A DNA stretch of 64,000 nucleotides, from NCBI RefSeq assembly GCF_900156155.1, contig NZ_FTMD01000002.1, forward strand, positions 181,622 to 245,621, written 5' to 3'. Origin of the DNA: Aromatoleum tolulyticum. Lineage in GTDB: Bacteria; Pseudomonadota; Gammaproteobacteria; Burkholderiales; Rhodocyclaceae. The notes under the pieces were generated by a model that was not told where the DNA came from, did not search any database, and worked only from the letters and a program-made list of their open reading frames with translations. Positions within the stretch are counted from its first letter, which is position 1. Every line of letters begins with the position of its first letter. This document shows positions 19,080 through 31,016 of the stretch, in pieces. Position numbers and translations under genes: made by a program.

Positions 19080-19691
19080 ATGAGGTTCCCCGATTTTTTT
19101 GCCGACGTGCGTCGGATCGAACTGCGCGACCCGCTTGCAGCCTTTCTCGGCGCGAGCGAGGGCGGCGTGATCGAGTACGGCTACGAGGATGCGGTGAAGC
19201 TTGCCGGACATTCCTGCCCCACCGTCGCGTCGGCCTACATGATCTGCGTGCATGCGCTGCGTGCGCTGTATGGCAATGAACGGCCCGAGCGCGGCGGCGT
19301 CAGCGTTGCGTTCCGCGGGCGCGTGGACGAAGGTGTCACCGGGGTGATCGCGAGCGTCGTCACGCTGCTGACCGGCGCGGCGCACGATGGCGGGTTCAAG
19401 GGGCTGGGCGGGCGCTTCGTGCGCCGCGGTCTGCTGGACTTCGCCGCCGATCTGCCACTGGCGATGCGCTTCACGCGCCTCGACACGGGCACCGCCGTCG
19501 ACACGCAAACGGACCTGTCGTCGGTGCCGGCCGCTCCGGAAATGCCCGAATTGCTGGGGCGCTGCCTGCAGGCACCCGGCGATACCGAACTGGCCGCGCG
19601 CTTCGGACGCCTCTGGCAGGAGCGCGTGCGCAGGATCCTGATCGACCACGGGGACGACCCTGCAGTCTTCCGCGTTGACGCCTGCGGCTGA
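19080..19691 (+). CDS. FmdE-like domain protein
   Basis: 203 residues. The GHSCPT motif near residue 42 (preceded by EDAVKLA) is the signature of the FmdE (formylmethanofuran dehydrogenase subunit E) superfamily, found widely outside methanogens, where its role is unclear. His and Cys here may bind a metal. The C-terminal part shows no zinc ribbon, unlike archaeal FmdE. It is first in the plus-strand group leading to the cupin and methyltransferase/sigma genes, and divergent from the sugar dehydrogenase. Confidence 0.8.
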   Translation: MRFPDFFADVRRIELRDPLAAFLGASEGGVIEYGYEDAVKLAGHSCPTVASAYMICVHALRALYGNERPERGGVSVAFRGRVDEGVTGVIASVVTLLTGAAHDGGFKGLGGRFVRRGLLDFAADLPLAMRFTRLDTGTAVDTQTDLSSVPAAPEMPELLGRCLQAPGDTELAARFGRLWQERVRRILIDHGDDPAVFRVDACG

Positions 19692-19807
19692 CGCGAGCGC
19701 TTCGCCCCGTCCCCGACGGATAGGCGCCGGGTTGGAACCATCCGGCGGAGTTCTGCGTCCTTTGGGCAAAAACAGGGAGGCCCCCGACCCCGAAGGAGCA
19801 GTCGATC

Positions 19808-20263
19808 ATGAAAACAACCCACACCTTGCTGACCGTGGCGGCGTTCGCCACCGTTCAGCTGTTCGCATCTCCGCTCGCAGCCCAGGACAAGAGGATCGAA
19901 ACCGCAAACCTCGATTCGGTCGTCACGGCCAACCCGCTGCAGGCGGGCGGCCCGACGGCCAAGGTCATTTCCTCGACGCGCGCCGGCAACAGCGAACTGC
20001 AGATCATCCGCATGAGCAAGATCCGCCTCCACCACCACGCGCAGGAAGACCATGTGGTCTACGTTGCGCGCGGGAGCGGGAGCGCGCGGCTGGAGAACGA
20101 TGCCGGAAAGATCGAAGCCCGCCCCGTCAAGCCCGGTGACATCTTCAACCTGCCGCGCGGCAAGAAGCATGCTTTCGAGAGGAGCGGCGAGGAGGATCTT
20201 GTCCTCCTGGTCGTCGCGACCGCAGGCTGGAAACCGCTGGAAGATACCGTCTTTCACGAGTGA
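19808..20263 (+). CDS. Exported cupin-domain protein
   Basis: 151 residues with a signal peptide (cleavage after LAAQ, about residue 26). Cupin motif 1 is HHHAQEDHVVYVARGSG (H, H, E pattern) and motif 2 is PGDIFNLPRGKKHAF, so the metal-binding His3-Glu site appears complete. The start has AAGGAG upstream. Periplasmic small-molecule or metal binding, or a simple oxygenase/isomerase function, is possible. Downstream hairpins (CCCGTCT/AGACGGG at 20271-20287) separate it partly from the methyltransferase gene. Confidence 0.82.
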   Translation: MKTTHTLLTVAAFATVQLFASPLAAQDKRIETANLDSVVTANPLQAGGPTAKVISSTRAGNSELQIIRMSKIRLHHHAQEDHVVYVARGSGSARLENDAGKIEARPVKPGDIFNLPRGKKHAFERSGEEDLVLLVVATAGWKPLEDTVFHE

Positions 20264-20270
20264 CTACGCG

Positions 20271-20287
20271 CCCGTCTGTCAGACGGG
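20271..20287 (+). terminator. Hairpin after the cupin gene
   Basis: A perfect 7-bp stem CCCGTCT/AGACGGG with a 3-base loop, 8 bp after the stop, without a T-run; a second GC-rich stem (GCCGCCCGT region) follows near 20300-20320. It may terminate or attenuate before the methyltransferase gene. Confidence 0.4.
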
Positions 20288-20386
20288 CCACGGTGCGTCG
20301 CCCGCCCGTCGCGGGCGGCGCCACGGCTGTGCGCGGCCCCGCCCCTGCGGGGACCGCGTTCGAGCACATTCGCTGGAGGACGCAGC

Positions 20387-21163
20387 ATGACGACGAATAC
20401 CCTGTTCGACCCCAGGGAACTCGAGTCCCGGGTCAAGACCATGTACTGCGAGGTCGCCGAGAATCCGCACGGCGAGTTCCATTTCGAGATGGGCCGCGGG
20501 CTCGCCGAGCGCCTCGGCTACCTTGCGGACGAACTGGACCGGGTGCCGGCCGAAGCCATCGAATCCTTCGCGGGCGTCGGCCACCATTTCGATCTCGCGG
20601 CGCCGGCCGCCGGCGAGCTCGTGCTCGACCTTGGCAGCGGATCGGGCATGGATACCTTCATCGCGGCCCTCCGCGTAGGACCGCAGGGACGCGTGATCGG
20701 CATCGACATGACGGACGCGCAGCGAGCGAAGGCCGAACGTCTGCGCGACGCACACGGTTTCGGGCAGATCAGTTACCTGAAGGGCTATATTGAGGAAGTT
20801 CCGCAGCCCGATGCGTCGGCGGATGCGGTCATCAGCAACGGCGTGATCAATCTTTCCGCCGACAAGCCCGCCGTGTTCCGGGAGATCGCCCGCGTGCTGA
20901 AATCCGGTGGTCGTCTGGCAATTTCGGACATCGTCGCGGAGCGTGAGCTGCCGGAGGGCATCGTGTGCAATCCGACGCTGTGGGCGGCGTGCATCGGCGG
21001 TGCCGCGCAGCAGGATGCATACCGCGAGATGATCGCGTCTGCGGGCCTGCGCGTCGTGGAGATGCGCGATAACCCAGCGTACCGCTTCATCTCCGAAAAC
21101 GCGCAGGCGGCGTGCCGGAAATACGGGGTGAAGAGCGTTTCGGTCCTGGCGACGAAGGCATGA
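20387..21163 (+). CDS. SAM-dependent methyltransferase (first paralogue beside the ECF sigma gene)
   Basis: 258 residues. A Rossmann methyltransferase with motif [11 protein letters not shown] (about 83-92) and acidic motif II IGIDM. The N-terminal block (FHF..GR, LDRVP, ESFAGVG) is shared with the second methyltransferase at 22076, so the two are paralogues. The overall pattern recalls arsenite methyltransferase (ArsM) relatives, but the motif read as SNC in ArsM is SNGVINLS here, lacking that arsenic-binding Cys. The start has GGAGG. It is 4 bp upstream of the sigma gene. Substrate unknown. Confidence 0.85.
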   Translation: MTTNTLFDPRELESRVKTMYCEVAENPHGEFHFEMGRGLAERLGYLADELDRVPAEAIESFAGVGHHFDLAAPAAGELVLDLGSGSGMDTFIAALRVGPQGRVIGIDMTDAQRAKAERLRDAHGFGQISYLKGYIEEVPQPDASADAVISNGVINLSADKPAVFREIARVLKSGGRLAISDIVAERELPEGIVCNPTLWAACIGGAAQQDAYREMIASAGLRVVEMRDNPAYRFISENAQAACRKYGVKSVSVLATKA

Positions 21164-21166
21164 CAC

Positions 21167-21820
21167 ATGGAACAAGGTTCGCTTCGGTCTTCGCGCCAGT
21201 GCGGCCGGTCAGGGCGTGAGCCGCCCGTGTGTGCAACCGACAACCGCACGTTCTTCGCCCTGCGCATCGAAGAGCTGGCAGACCGGCTCTACGGCGTCGC
21301 GCTGCGCTTCACGCGCAACCGCGCCGCCGCGGAAGATCTGGTTTCCGAGACAGTGGTCAAGGCGTGGGCCCATCTGCCGCAACTGGAAGACCGGACGTGC
21401 TTCGAGAAATGGATCTTCCGGATTCTGGCAAACACCTTTTTCAGTCAGTGCCGTCACAGGCGCGAAGAGACGCTTGCGGCCGAGGAGGACGAGGATGGCT
21501 TTTCGCTGTTCGACCGCCTCCACCAGCCCTTCCTGTTGTGGTGGGGCAATCCCGAGCAGGAACTGATCAACAAGCTGCTGTGCGAGGATCTGGACCGCGC
21601 ACTGGGCGCCCTGCCCGACTGCTATCGGGCGGTTGTCGTTTCGGTCGACCTGCTCGGCCACTCGTATGCCGAGGTCGCCGGGATGCTCGGCGTGCCGGTC
21701 GGGACGGTCCGCTCGCGGCTCAACCGCGCGCGGTCGCAGCTGCAGCGCGCGCTGTGGCAGCAGGCGCAGGCGGCCGGCCTGGTGCGCGGCAGCCTCGACG
21801 AGGGAGATGCTCATGACTGA
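21167..21820 (+). CDS. ECF-type RNA polymerase sigma factor
   Basis: 217 residues. Sigma region 2 (about 30-100; [26 protein letters not shown]) and region 4 (about 140-200; [35 protein letters not shown]) are both intact, typical of ECF sigma-70. The N-terminal 28 residues are unusual and may be over-called; no strong Shine-Dalgarno is seen at 21167. The stop overlaps the anti-sigma start by 8 bp, which implies coupled synthesis. It probably controls the adjacent methyltransferase genes. Confidence 0.92.
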   Translation: MEQGSLRSSRQCGRSGREPPVCATDNRTFFALRIEELADRLYGVALRFTRNRAAAEDLVSETVVKAWAHLPQLEDRTCFEKWIFRILANTFFSQCRHRREETLAAEEDEDGFSLFDRLHQPFLLWWGNPEQELINKLLCEDLDRALGALPDCYRAVVVSVDLLGHSYAEVAGMLGVPVGTVRSRLNRARSQLQRALWQQAQAAGLVRGSLDEGDAHD

Positions 21821-22052
21821 GCAGGAACGGATCCATTGCGACGAGGTGGTCGCAAGCCTGCTGGAATACCTGGACGGCGAGCTCGACGACGCAAGGCGGG
21901 CACGGATCGAGGACCATCTCGCCGAGTGCCGCGGGTGCTTCTCCCGCGCCGAGTTCGAGCGCGCGCTGCGACGCAGGCTGCAGGCGCTCGCCACTGAGCC
22001 CCCTCCCGACTCGCTCAAGCGCCGACTGAAAGCGATTCTCGACGAATTCTGA
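21813..22052 (+). CDS. Zinc-finger (zf-HC2) anti-sigma factor, soluble
   Basis: 79 residues with the ZAS pattern: HC near residue 8, then H and CRGC (His-x3-Cys-x2-Cys) near 33-40. There is no transmembrane segment, so it should act in the cytoplasm, like ChrR/RsrA-type zinc anti-sigma factors that respond to oxidative or metal/thiol stress. It overlaps the sigma gene end and is followed by the second methyltransferase. Confidence 0.88.
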   Translation: MTEQERIHCDEVVASLLEYLDGELDDARRARIEDHLAECRGCFSRAEFERALRRRLQALATEPPPDSLKRRLKAILDEF

Positions 22053-22075
22053 ACGGACTCATGCGGGAGGAGATC

Positions 22076-22867
22076 ATGGTTGCGATCGCCGGACTCCGGA
22101 AGGAGCAGATCTTCGAAGCCGTGCAGCAGATGTACACGGACGTCGCCACGCAGCCGGACAGGCGCTTTCACTTCCCGACCGGGCGCGCGGCGTGCCTGTT
22201 CGTCGGGTATCCGGAAAGCTGGCTGGACCGGATTCCGCCGAGCGCGCAGGAGTCCTTCGCCGGTGTCGGCTTTCCGTTCGCCGCGGACGTGATCCGCAGC
22301 GGTGACCGGGTCCTCGACGTGGGGGCCGGGGCGGGCACGGATACGCTGATTGCCGCAGGGCTGGTCGGGGATGCCGGACGTGTGCTGGCGCTCGACATGA
22401 CGCCCGCGATGCTCGACAAGCTGCGCGTCAATATCTCACTCGCCGGCGTCGAAAACGTGGAGCCGATCGAAGGCAATGCCGAGGCCATCCCCCTGCCCGA
22501 TGCGTGCGTCGATGTCGTCACGAGCAACGGCGTGCTCAATCTCGTTCCGGACAAGGCGACGGCGTTCGCGGAGATCTTCCGCGTGCTCCGCCCGGGCGGC
22601 TGCGTCCAGCTGGCCGACATCGTCGTATCGCAGCCGATCGGGGAGAAGTCGCGCAGCAATCCCAGGTTGTGGGCGGAGTGCGTGGTGGGCGCAGTCATCG
22701 AGGAAATCTACCTCGACACGTTCCGCGCAGCGGGTTTCGACGCCGTGAGCATCCTGCGCCGATTCGACTATTTCTCCGGCAGCAACAGCGAGGACACCCG
22801 GCGGATCGCCTCTGCGCTGGGGGCGCATGCGCTGGAGCTCAAGCTGCACAAACCGGGCGGAACCTGA
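22076..22867 (+). CDS. SAM-dependent methyltransferase (second paralogue)
   Basis: 263 residues from an ATG preceded by GGGAGGAG; an ATG at 22061 would place that signal inside the gene. Motif I is LDVGAGAGTD and motif II LALDM. It shares with the 20387 gene the FHF, LDRIP, ESFAGVG block and the SNGVLNL motif, where ArsM enzymes have Cys. It is the last gene of the methyltransferase-sigma-anti-sigma-methyltransferase unit, 23 bp after the anti-sigma stop. Substrate unknown; a small, possibly reactive or metalloid compound is a guess from family likeness. Confidence 0.85.
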   Translation: MVAIAGLRKEQIFEAVQQMYTDVATQPDRRFHFPTGRAACLFVGYPESWLDRIPPSAQESFAGVGFPFAADVIRSGDRVLDVGAGAGTDTLIAAGLVGDAGRVLALDMTPAMLDKLRVNISLAGVENVEPIEGNAEAIPLPDACVDVVTSNGVLNLVPDKATAFAEIFRVLRPGGCVQLADIVVSQPIGEKSRSNPRLWAECVVGAVIEEIYLDTFRAAGFDAVSILRRFDYFSGSNSEDTRRIASALGAHALELKLHKPGGT

Positions 22868-22984
22868 TCGCTGCGGTGCCGTTGGGCGCCGACGGTCAGC
22901 GCGACCGCATGCCGATGCGCGATGGGCACGGCGTGTGCCGCCGCGCCGGATGTGCTAGCCTCGGGCCGCCGGTTTCCCGAAAGT

Positions 22985-23389
22985 ATGCCAATGAATGCCC
23001 TGCCGCTTCCCGAACTGCTAGTCGTCTGCCTGTGCGCCGAATGGTGCGGCACGTGCCGCGAATACCGCGCCGGATTCGAGGCGCTCGCGGCGCAGTGGCC
23101 GCAGGCCGGATTCCATTGGGTGGATGTCGAGGACGATGCCGACGTGGCGGGCGACCTCGATATCGAGAACTTCCCCACGCTACTGATCCAGCGCGGCGAT
23201 GTGGTGCTGTTCTTCGGCACGATGCTGCCGCAGCACGTTTTCCTGCAGCGCACGCTGGAGACCCTGACTGCGCTCGGCGATGACGAGGCGCGTGCCTACG
23301 CCTTTGCCAACGACGAGCGGCGGGCGTGGCAGCAGGAGTGCAATCTGCGCCCGGCACTCGCGAAGCATCTCGCGCGCAAGGCCGCCTGA
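22985..23389 (+). CDS. Thioredoxin-like protein
   Basis: 134 residues. A thioredoxin fold with an active-site WCGTC motif (AEWCGTCREY, near residues 19-24) and the cis-proline region (NFPTLLI). No signal peptide, so cytoplasmic. The Gly-Thr between the cysteines differs from classical WCGPC. A start at 22991 is equally possible. It lies 117 bp after the second methyltransferase on the same strand; a thiol function would suit a zinc anti-sigma redox circuit, but this is only context. Confidence 0.86.
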   Translation: MPMNALPLPELLVVCLCAEWCGTCREYRAGFEALAAQWPQAGFHWVDVEDDADVAGDLDIENFPTLLIQRGDVVLFFGTMLPQHVFLQRTLETLTALGDDEARAYAFANDERRAWQQECNLRPALAKHLARKAA

Positions 23390-23413
23390 GCCCCCTCCTC
23401 CGGCTTCCCCTCG

Positions 23414-23626
23414 ATGCCCGTCCAGCCCGCCGACCGCAAGCGCTGCGTTTCGTGCAAACGCTGGGGCGGTGCGCGCAAACCCGGAGCGAATCCGGGCGAA
23501 GTCGAGTACGAGGACGATGCCCGCGGCCCGTGCAACGAGGGGCCGTGGCACGGCACCCTGCGCGGCCCCCGCAATGCCTGCGGACAGTGGGTCATGTGGG
23601 CGGAACTGACGCTCCCCGACGCCTGA
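23414..23626 (+). CDS. Small cysteine-containing hypothetical protein
   Basis: 70 residues with CVSC near the N-terminus and two further cysteines (GPCNEG, NACGQW). The four Cys could form a zinc site. Tryptophan-rich C-terminal half. It lies 24 bp after the thioredoxin-like gene on the same strand and is probably co-transcribed. Coding nature is supported by codon use like its neighbours and lack of a better frame; function is unknown. Confidence 0.6.
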   Translation: MPVQPADRKRCVSCKRWGGARKPGANPGEVEYEDDARGPCNEGPWHGTLRGPRNACGQWVMWAELTLPDA

Positions 23627-23712
23627 GCGCGACGCCGGGAAAAATCGGCAAATCCTGATGTTGCGGTGCAGCTTGCAATCCGTTACGCGGGCGGGTAATT
23701 TTCGCGCCTCTC

Positions 23713-23727
23713 CGTATAACGTATACG
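23713..23727. promoter_or_regulatory. Candidate GntR operator upstream of the LIV operon
   Basis: A perfect CGTATA-N3-TATACG inverted repeat, containing the palindrome CGTATACG, lies 19 bp before the gntR ATG. GTATAC-centred palindromes are typical FadR/VanR-type GntR sites, so autoregulation of the whole operon is likely. Confidence 0.6.
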
Positions 23728-23746
23728 ATCTTACACAAGACCATCC

Positions 23747-24445
23747 ATGGCTTTGCCACTCGAACAACTCGCAGTCCCGCGTGTCTTGCGTCTCTCGGCA
23801 TCCGACCAGATTGCCGGTTCGCTGCGCGACGCGATTGTCAGGGGGCACCTCGCGACCGGCGTGGTGCTCCGCCAGGATGAGATCGCGGCCCGATTCCATG
23901 TCAGCAAGATCCCGGTGCGCGAAGCACTGAAGCGGCTGGAAGCGGAGGGCCTGGTACGCTTCACGAAGAACCGTGGTGCAGTGGTGGCCGGCCTGTCGCC
24001 GGCCGAGATTCTCGAATACATGGACATCCGCGCGATGCTCGAAGCACGCGCCGCCGGGCTCGCAGCGGCCCGCATCAGCGACGAACGCCTGAACGAAGCT
24101 CGCCAGAAGCTGGCCGAGTTCGGCGCGTCGCAGGACCCCGGACGCTGGGGCGAACTGAACTGGCTGTTCCATTCGACGCTTTACGCCGACGCCGACCGGC
24201 CCATCCTGCTGGCCGAGATCCGCGCGCTCTACGACAAGCTGGAGCGCTACGTGCGCGCCCTGCTGGCAATGACGGCGCAGACCGAGATGCCCAAGACGCA
24301 GAGCGAACACAGCGCGATCCTCGATGCGTTCGCAAGGCGCGACCCCGACGCTGCGGCGTCCCTGACGCGGGCCCATGTGCTCGATGCGGGGGCGTCGCTC
24401 GTGCAGTACCTGAAGGACCACAGACACCACGGAGGAAACACATGA
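23747..24445 (+). CDS. GntR-family (FadR/FCD type) transcriptional regulator
   Basis: 232 residues. N-terminal winged HTH (about 15-80; GVVLRQDEIAARFHVSKIPVREALKRLEAEGLV) and C-terminal FCD-type helical effector domain (about 90-220) with D, H and H positions typical of metal-assisted ligand binding (HSTLY, EHSAIL, AHVLDA). Its stop overlaps the start of the binding-protein gene by 4 bp (ATGA), so regulator and transporter are co-expressed. It probably senses the transported compound or its CoA ester. Confidence 0.9.
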   Translation: MALPLEQLAVPRVLRLSASDQIAGSLRDAIVRGHLATGVVLRQDEIAARFHVSKIPVREALKRLEAEGLVRFTKNRGAVVAGLSPAEILEYMDIRAMLEARAAGLAAARISDERLNEARQKLAEFGASQDPGRWGELNWLFHSTLYADADRPILLAEIRALYDKLERYVRALLAMTAQTEMPKTQSEHSAILDAFARRDPDAAASLTRAHVLDAGASLVQYLKDHRHHGGNT

Positions 24446-25539
24446 AGAAAACCCTGATTGCGACCGCCTTCCTCGCGCTCGGCGCGCAGGCGCCGCTCGC
24501 CCACGCCGACCTGACGGTGGCGATCGCGGGCCCGATGACCGGCCAGTATGCCTCGGCCGGCGACCAGATCCGCCGCGGCGCGGAAATGGCGATCGCCGAC
24601 ATCAACGCCAAGGGCGGCGTGCTCGGGCAGAAGCTCAAGCTGGAAGTCGGTGACGACGCCTGCGATCCGAAGCAGGCGGTCTCGGTCGCGAACACGATGG
24701 TCAACAAGAAGGTCGTGTTCATGCACGGCCACTGGTGCTCGAGCTCGACGATCCCGGCGTCGGAAGTGTACGTCGAGGCCGACATCCCGATGGCGACCGT
24801 GTCGACCAATCCGCAGGTCACCGAGCGCGGCCTGAAGAACATCTTCCGCATCATGGGTCGTGACGACCAGCAGGGCCTGGTCGCCGGCAACTACATCGCC
24901 GACAAGTTCAAGGGCAAGAAGGTCGCCGTGCTCGACGACAAGAGCGCCTACGGCAAGGGCCTGGCCGACGAGATGGCCAAGGCGATGACCGCCAAAGGCC
25001 TGAAGCCGACGCTGCGCGAGTCGATCACCGCGGGCGAGAAGGACTACTCGGGCATCGTGACCAAGCTCAAGCAGGCCGGCGTCGAGGTGCTGGCCTACGG
25101 CGGCTATCACACCGAAGTCGCGCTGATCCTGCGCCAGGCGCAGCAGGCCGGCCTGAAGCTGACCGTGATGGGCGGCGACACCATGACCAACTCGGAGCTC
25201 GTCACCGCTGCCGGCGCCAACTCCGACAACGTGATGTTCACGTTCTCGCCCGATCCGCGCAAGAACCCGGATGCCGCTCCGATCGTGAAGCGCTTCCGCG
25301 ACGCCAAGGTCGAACCGGAAGGCTACGTGATGTACGCCTACGCCGCGATGCAGCTCTTCGCCGACGCCGCGACCCAGGCCAAGAGCACCAAGTTCTCCGA
25401 TCTGGAGAAGACGATGCGCGGCGGCACCTTCAAGACCGTGATCGGCGAGCTCGCCTTCGACGCCAAGGGCGACCAGAAGCAGCCCGGCTTCGTCGTGTAC
25501 CAGTGGAAGGGCGGCCAGTACGACTACGCCGCCAAGTAA
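24442..25539 (+). CDS. Branched-chain amino acid-type ABC transporter, periplasmic binding protein
   Basis: 365 residues with a clear signal peptide (cleavage after AHA, residue 22). LivJ/LivK-type fold (VAIAGPMTGQYASAGDQIRRGAEMA, HWCSSST, DDKSAYGKGLADE). The two-lobed protein captures the ligand for the LIV-type transporter encoded downstream. Ligands of this family include Leu/Ile/Val, amides and aromatic acids, and the sequence alone does not decide. In this organism an aromatic or short carboxylate is possible. Confidence 0.92.
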   Translation: MKKTLIATAFLALGAQAPLAHADLTVAIAGPMTGQYASAGDQIRRGAEMAIADINAKGGVLGQKLKLEVGDDACDPKQAVSVANTMVNKKVVFMHGHWCSSSTIPASEVYVEADIPMATVSTNPQVTERGLKNIFRIMGRDDQQGLVAGNYIADKFKGKKVAVLDDKSAYGKGLADEMAKAMTAKGLKPTLRESITAGEKDYSGIVTKLKQAGVEVLAYGGYHTEVALILRQAQQAGLKLTVMGGDTMTNSELVTAAGANSDNVMFTFSPDPRKNPDAAPIVKRFRDAKVEPEGYVMYAYAAMQLFADAATQAKSTKFSDLEKTMRGGTFKTVIGELAFDAKGDQKQPGFVVYQWKGGQYDYAAK

Positions 25540-25584
25540 TCCTTCTTTGGTCTAGTCACCGGCCGGGCAACCCGCCCGGCCCAC

Positions 25585-25613
25585 GCGCCGCCGGTCCAAA
25601 AGGCCGGCGGCGC
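25585..25613 (+). terminator. Intercistronic stem-loop between binding protein and permeases
   Basis: A perfect 10-bp stem GCGCCGCCGG/CCGGCGGCGC (9-base loop) in the 162-bp gap. With no T-run, it more likely lowers downstream expression or stabilises the binding-protein mRNA than ends transcription fully, giving the usual excess of binding protein. Confidence 0.6.
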
Positions 25614-25701
25614 ACTCTCGCGGAATGATTTACGGCGCGGACGGCAGCCCTGTCGGCCGGCGTCGCTCGTGAGACACCGCATAACGAGAAAGGAGACTGC
25701 T

Positions 25702-27913
<2,212 letters not shown>

Positions 27914-27917
<4 letters not shown>

Positions 27918-28740
27918 GCTCTGCCACCTTGCTCTCGGTCGAGAACCTGACGATGCGCTTCGGCGGCCTTACCGCGATCGACGACCTGTCGGTGTCCGTG
28001 CCGGCCGGGAAGATCACCGCGATCATCGGCCCCAACGGCGCCGGCAAGACGACGTTCTTCAACTGCCTGACCGGCTTCTACAAGCCGACCACCGGCAGCG
28101 TGCGCCTCGTGCATCCGAAGAAGGGCGAGATGCGGCTGGAAACGTTGACCGGCCACCGCGTCGCACGCGATGCGCAGGTCGTACGCACGTTCCAGAACAT
28201 CCGCCTGTTCCCGAAAATGACGGTGCTGGAAAACCTGATCGTCGCGCAGCACAATTTCCTGCAGGAGGCGTCGCGCTTCTCGATCGCCGGCATCTTCCGG
28301 CTGCCGGGCTACCGCAAGGCCGAGGCCGAGGCACTGAAGACGGCCGCGCACTGGCTCGATCGCCTGGGCCTGACCGGCATCGCCGACGTCGCCGCGGGCG
28401 ACCTGCCCTACGGCACGCAGCGGCGCATCGAGATCGCGCGCGCGCTGTGCGTCGATCCGGTGCTGCTGTGCCTGGACGAGCCGGCTGCGGGCCTGAACCC
28501 GCGCGAATCGGCCGAGCTCAACACGCTGCTGTTGTCGCTGTGTCGCGAGGAAGGCATCGCGATCCTGCTGATCGAGCACGACATGAGCGTCGTGATGAAC
28601 GTCTCCGACCACATCTGCGTGCTGAACTACGGGCGCAAGATCGCCGAAGGCACGCCGGAGGAAATCCGCAACGACCCGCAAGTCATCAAGGCCTACCTCG
28701 GCGAGGATGACGAGGAAACCGCATCCGGGGGGATCGCCGC

Positions 28741-28744
<4 letters not shown>
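27914..28744 (+). CDS. livG: LIV-type ABC transporter ATPase LivG
   Basis: 276 residues. Walker A GPNGAGKTT, signature region (DLPYGTQRRIEIARAL, a variant of LSGGQ with YGTQR as usual for LivG), Walker B (LLCLDEPAAGLN) and switch His (IEHDM). It powers transport with LivF. The start overlaps livM by 4 bp. Confidence 0.94.
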
Positions 28745-29453
<709 letters not shown>

Positions 29454-29454
<1 letters not shown>

Positions 29455-30356
29455 TGGATCGAGGCGCCCCGCCGCCGCGCTGGATGCCCTTCGTCGTGCT
29501 GGGCATCGGACTGATGGCGGTTTCCTTCGGCGCGATCTTCGCGCGCTTTGCGCAGGCCGAAGGGGTCCCCTCGCTCGCGGTGGCGTGCTGGCGGCTGGGG
29601 TTGGCGGCGCTCGTCGTGACGCCGATCGCGCTGTGGCAGTCGGGGCACGCGCTCGCGCGGCTGAACCGTCGCCAGGGGCTGCTCGCCCTGGCGGCCGGTT
29701 TCTTCCTCGCGCTGCACTTCGGCACCTGGATCACGTCGCTGGAATACACCTCGGTCGCCTCCAGCACGGCGCTGGTGACCACCAACCCGTTGTGGATCGG
29801 CCTGGCGTCCTTCGTACTCTTTCGCGAACGACCCAGCCGCATGATGCTCGGCGGCATCGCCCTGTCCTTCGGCGGCAGCCTGCTGATCTTCTGGAGCGAC
29901 AGCCAGAACGCCGGCGCCGGGGCGAACCCTATGCTCGGCAACCTGCTGGCGCTGGTCGGGTCGTGGTGCTTCTCGGCGTACCTGCTTATCGGCCGACGCT
30001 TGCGGGCGGGGCTGCCGCTGCCGGCCTATGTGTGGCTTGCGTACGGCGTGGCGGCCCTGCTCCTGGTTGTGGCGAGCGGCAGCAGCGGCTCGCCGCTCAG
30101 CGGCTTCAGCGTCACCGCCTGGGCGGTGCTGGCCGGCATGGCGCTCGGGCCGCAGCTGCTCGGGCACACCGCGTACAACTGGTCGCTGCGCCACGTCTCG
30201 GCGACTTTCGTCGCGGTGGTCACGCTCGGCGAGCCGGTGGCCAGCGCAGCGATGGCCTTCATCGTCTTCGGCGAAGGTTTCGCGCCGCTGCAGTTCGGCG
30301 GCTTCGCGCTGCTGCTTGCGGGCATCTATCTGGCGGCGCGCGGCGAGAAATCCTGA
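29454..30356 (+). CDS. EamA-family (DMT) transporter in the LIV operon
   Basis: 300 residues, ten predicted membrane helices in two EamA repeats (first about 15-145, second about 160-295). Members export metabolites such as amino acids. Translational coupling to livF (TGATG) means it is expressed with the uptake system, so it could expel a by-product or excess substrate of the same pathway. The substrate is unknown. Confidence 0.88.
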
Positions 30357-30371
30357 GCGGCGCCCAGCCGG

Positions 30372-31016
30372 TCAGCCCCTGATCCAGCCGCGCTTCAGCG
30401 CGTAGCCGGCGAGTCCGGCGGCCGTCTCGATACCGAGCTTGCGGCGCAGGTTCAGGCGATGCGTCTCGACCGTGCGCACGCTGACATCCAGCTTCTGCGC
30501 GATGCGCTTGTTGCTGTCGCCCTGGGCGACGAGGATCAGCACTTCCCGTTCCCGCTCAGTCAGGGCCGTCGCGTCGTCGCCCTGCGTCGCCAGCGCGGCG
30601 GTCAGGGCGCTGCTGAAGTAGGCGCCGCCGGCGGCGACCGCCCGGATCGCCGCAATGATCTCGGCCGAGGGGGCATCCTTGAGCACGTAACCGCGCGCGC
30701 CGGCACGCATCGCCGACATCACGTAGCCCTGGCTGTCGTACATGCTCAGGATCAGCACGCGCAGCTCCGGGCACCGTTGTGCGAGTGCCGTGGTCAGTTC
30801 GATGCCGTTGATGTCGGGAAGGCCGACATCAACCAGCGCGAGGTCCGGGCGCAGGGTTTCGGCGGCAGCCAGCGCCTGCTCGCCGTTGGCCGCCTCCCCG
30901 ACGATGTCGATCTCGGGGATGTCGCCCAGCCGCGCGCGCAGGCCGTCGCGGACGAGCTGATGATCGTCGACGAGCAGCAGGCGAATCCGGGCGCCGGGAT
31001 CGGTCGTATCGCTCAT
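30372..31016 (-). CDS. NarL/LuxR-type response regulator
   Basis: 214 residues. Receiver domain 11-128 with phosphoacceptor Asp in LALVDVGLPD and Lys in YVLKDAP, then a LuxR HTH (about 148-208; LTEREREVLILVAQGDSNKRIAQKLDVSVRTVETHRLNL). It overlaps the histidine kinase gene by 4 bp (ATGA). The pair is divergent from cstA, so regulation of carbon or pyruvate uptake is the likely job. Confidence 0.92.
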   Translation of the reverse strand: MSDTTDPGARIRLLLVDDHQLVRDGLRARLGDIPEIDIVGEAANGEQALAAAETLRPDLALVDVGLPDINGIELTTALAQRCPELRVLILSMYDSQGYVMSAMRAGARGYVLKDAPSAEIIAAIRAVAAGGAYFSSALTAALATQGDDATALTEREREVLILVAQGDSNKRIAQKLDVSVRTVETHRLNLRRKLGIETAAGLAGYALKRGWIRG

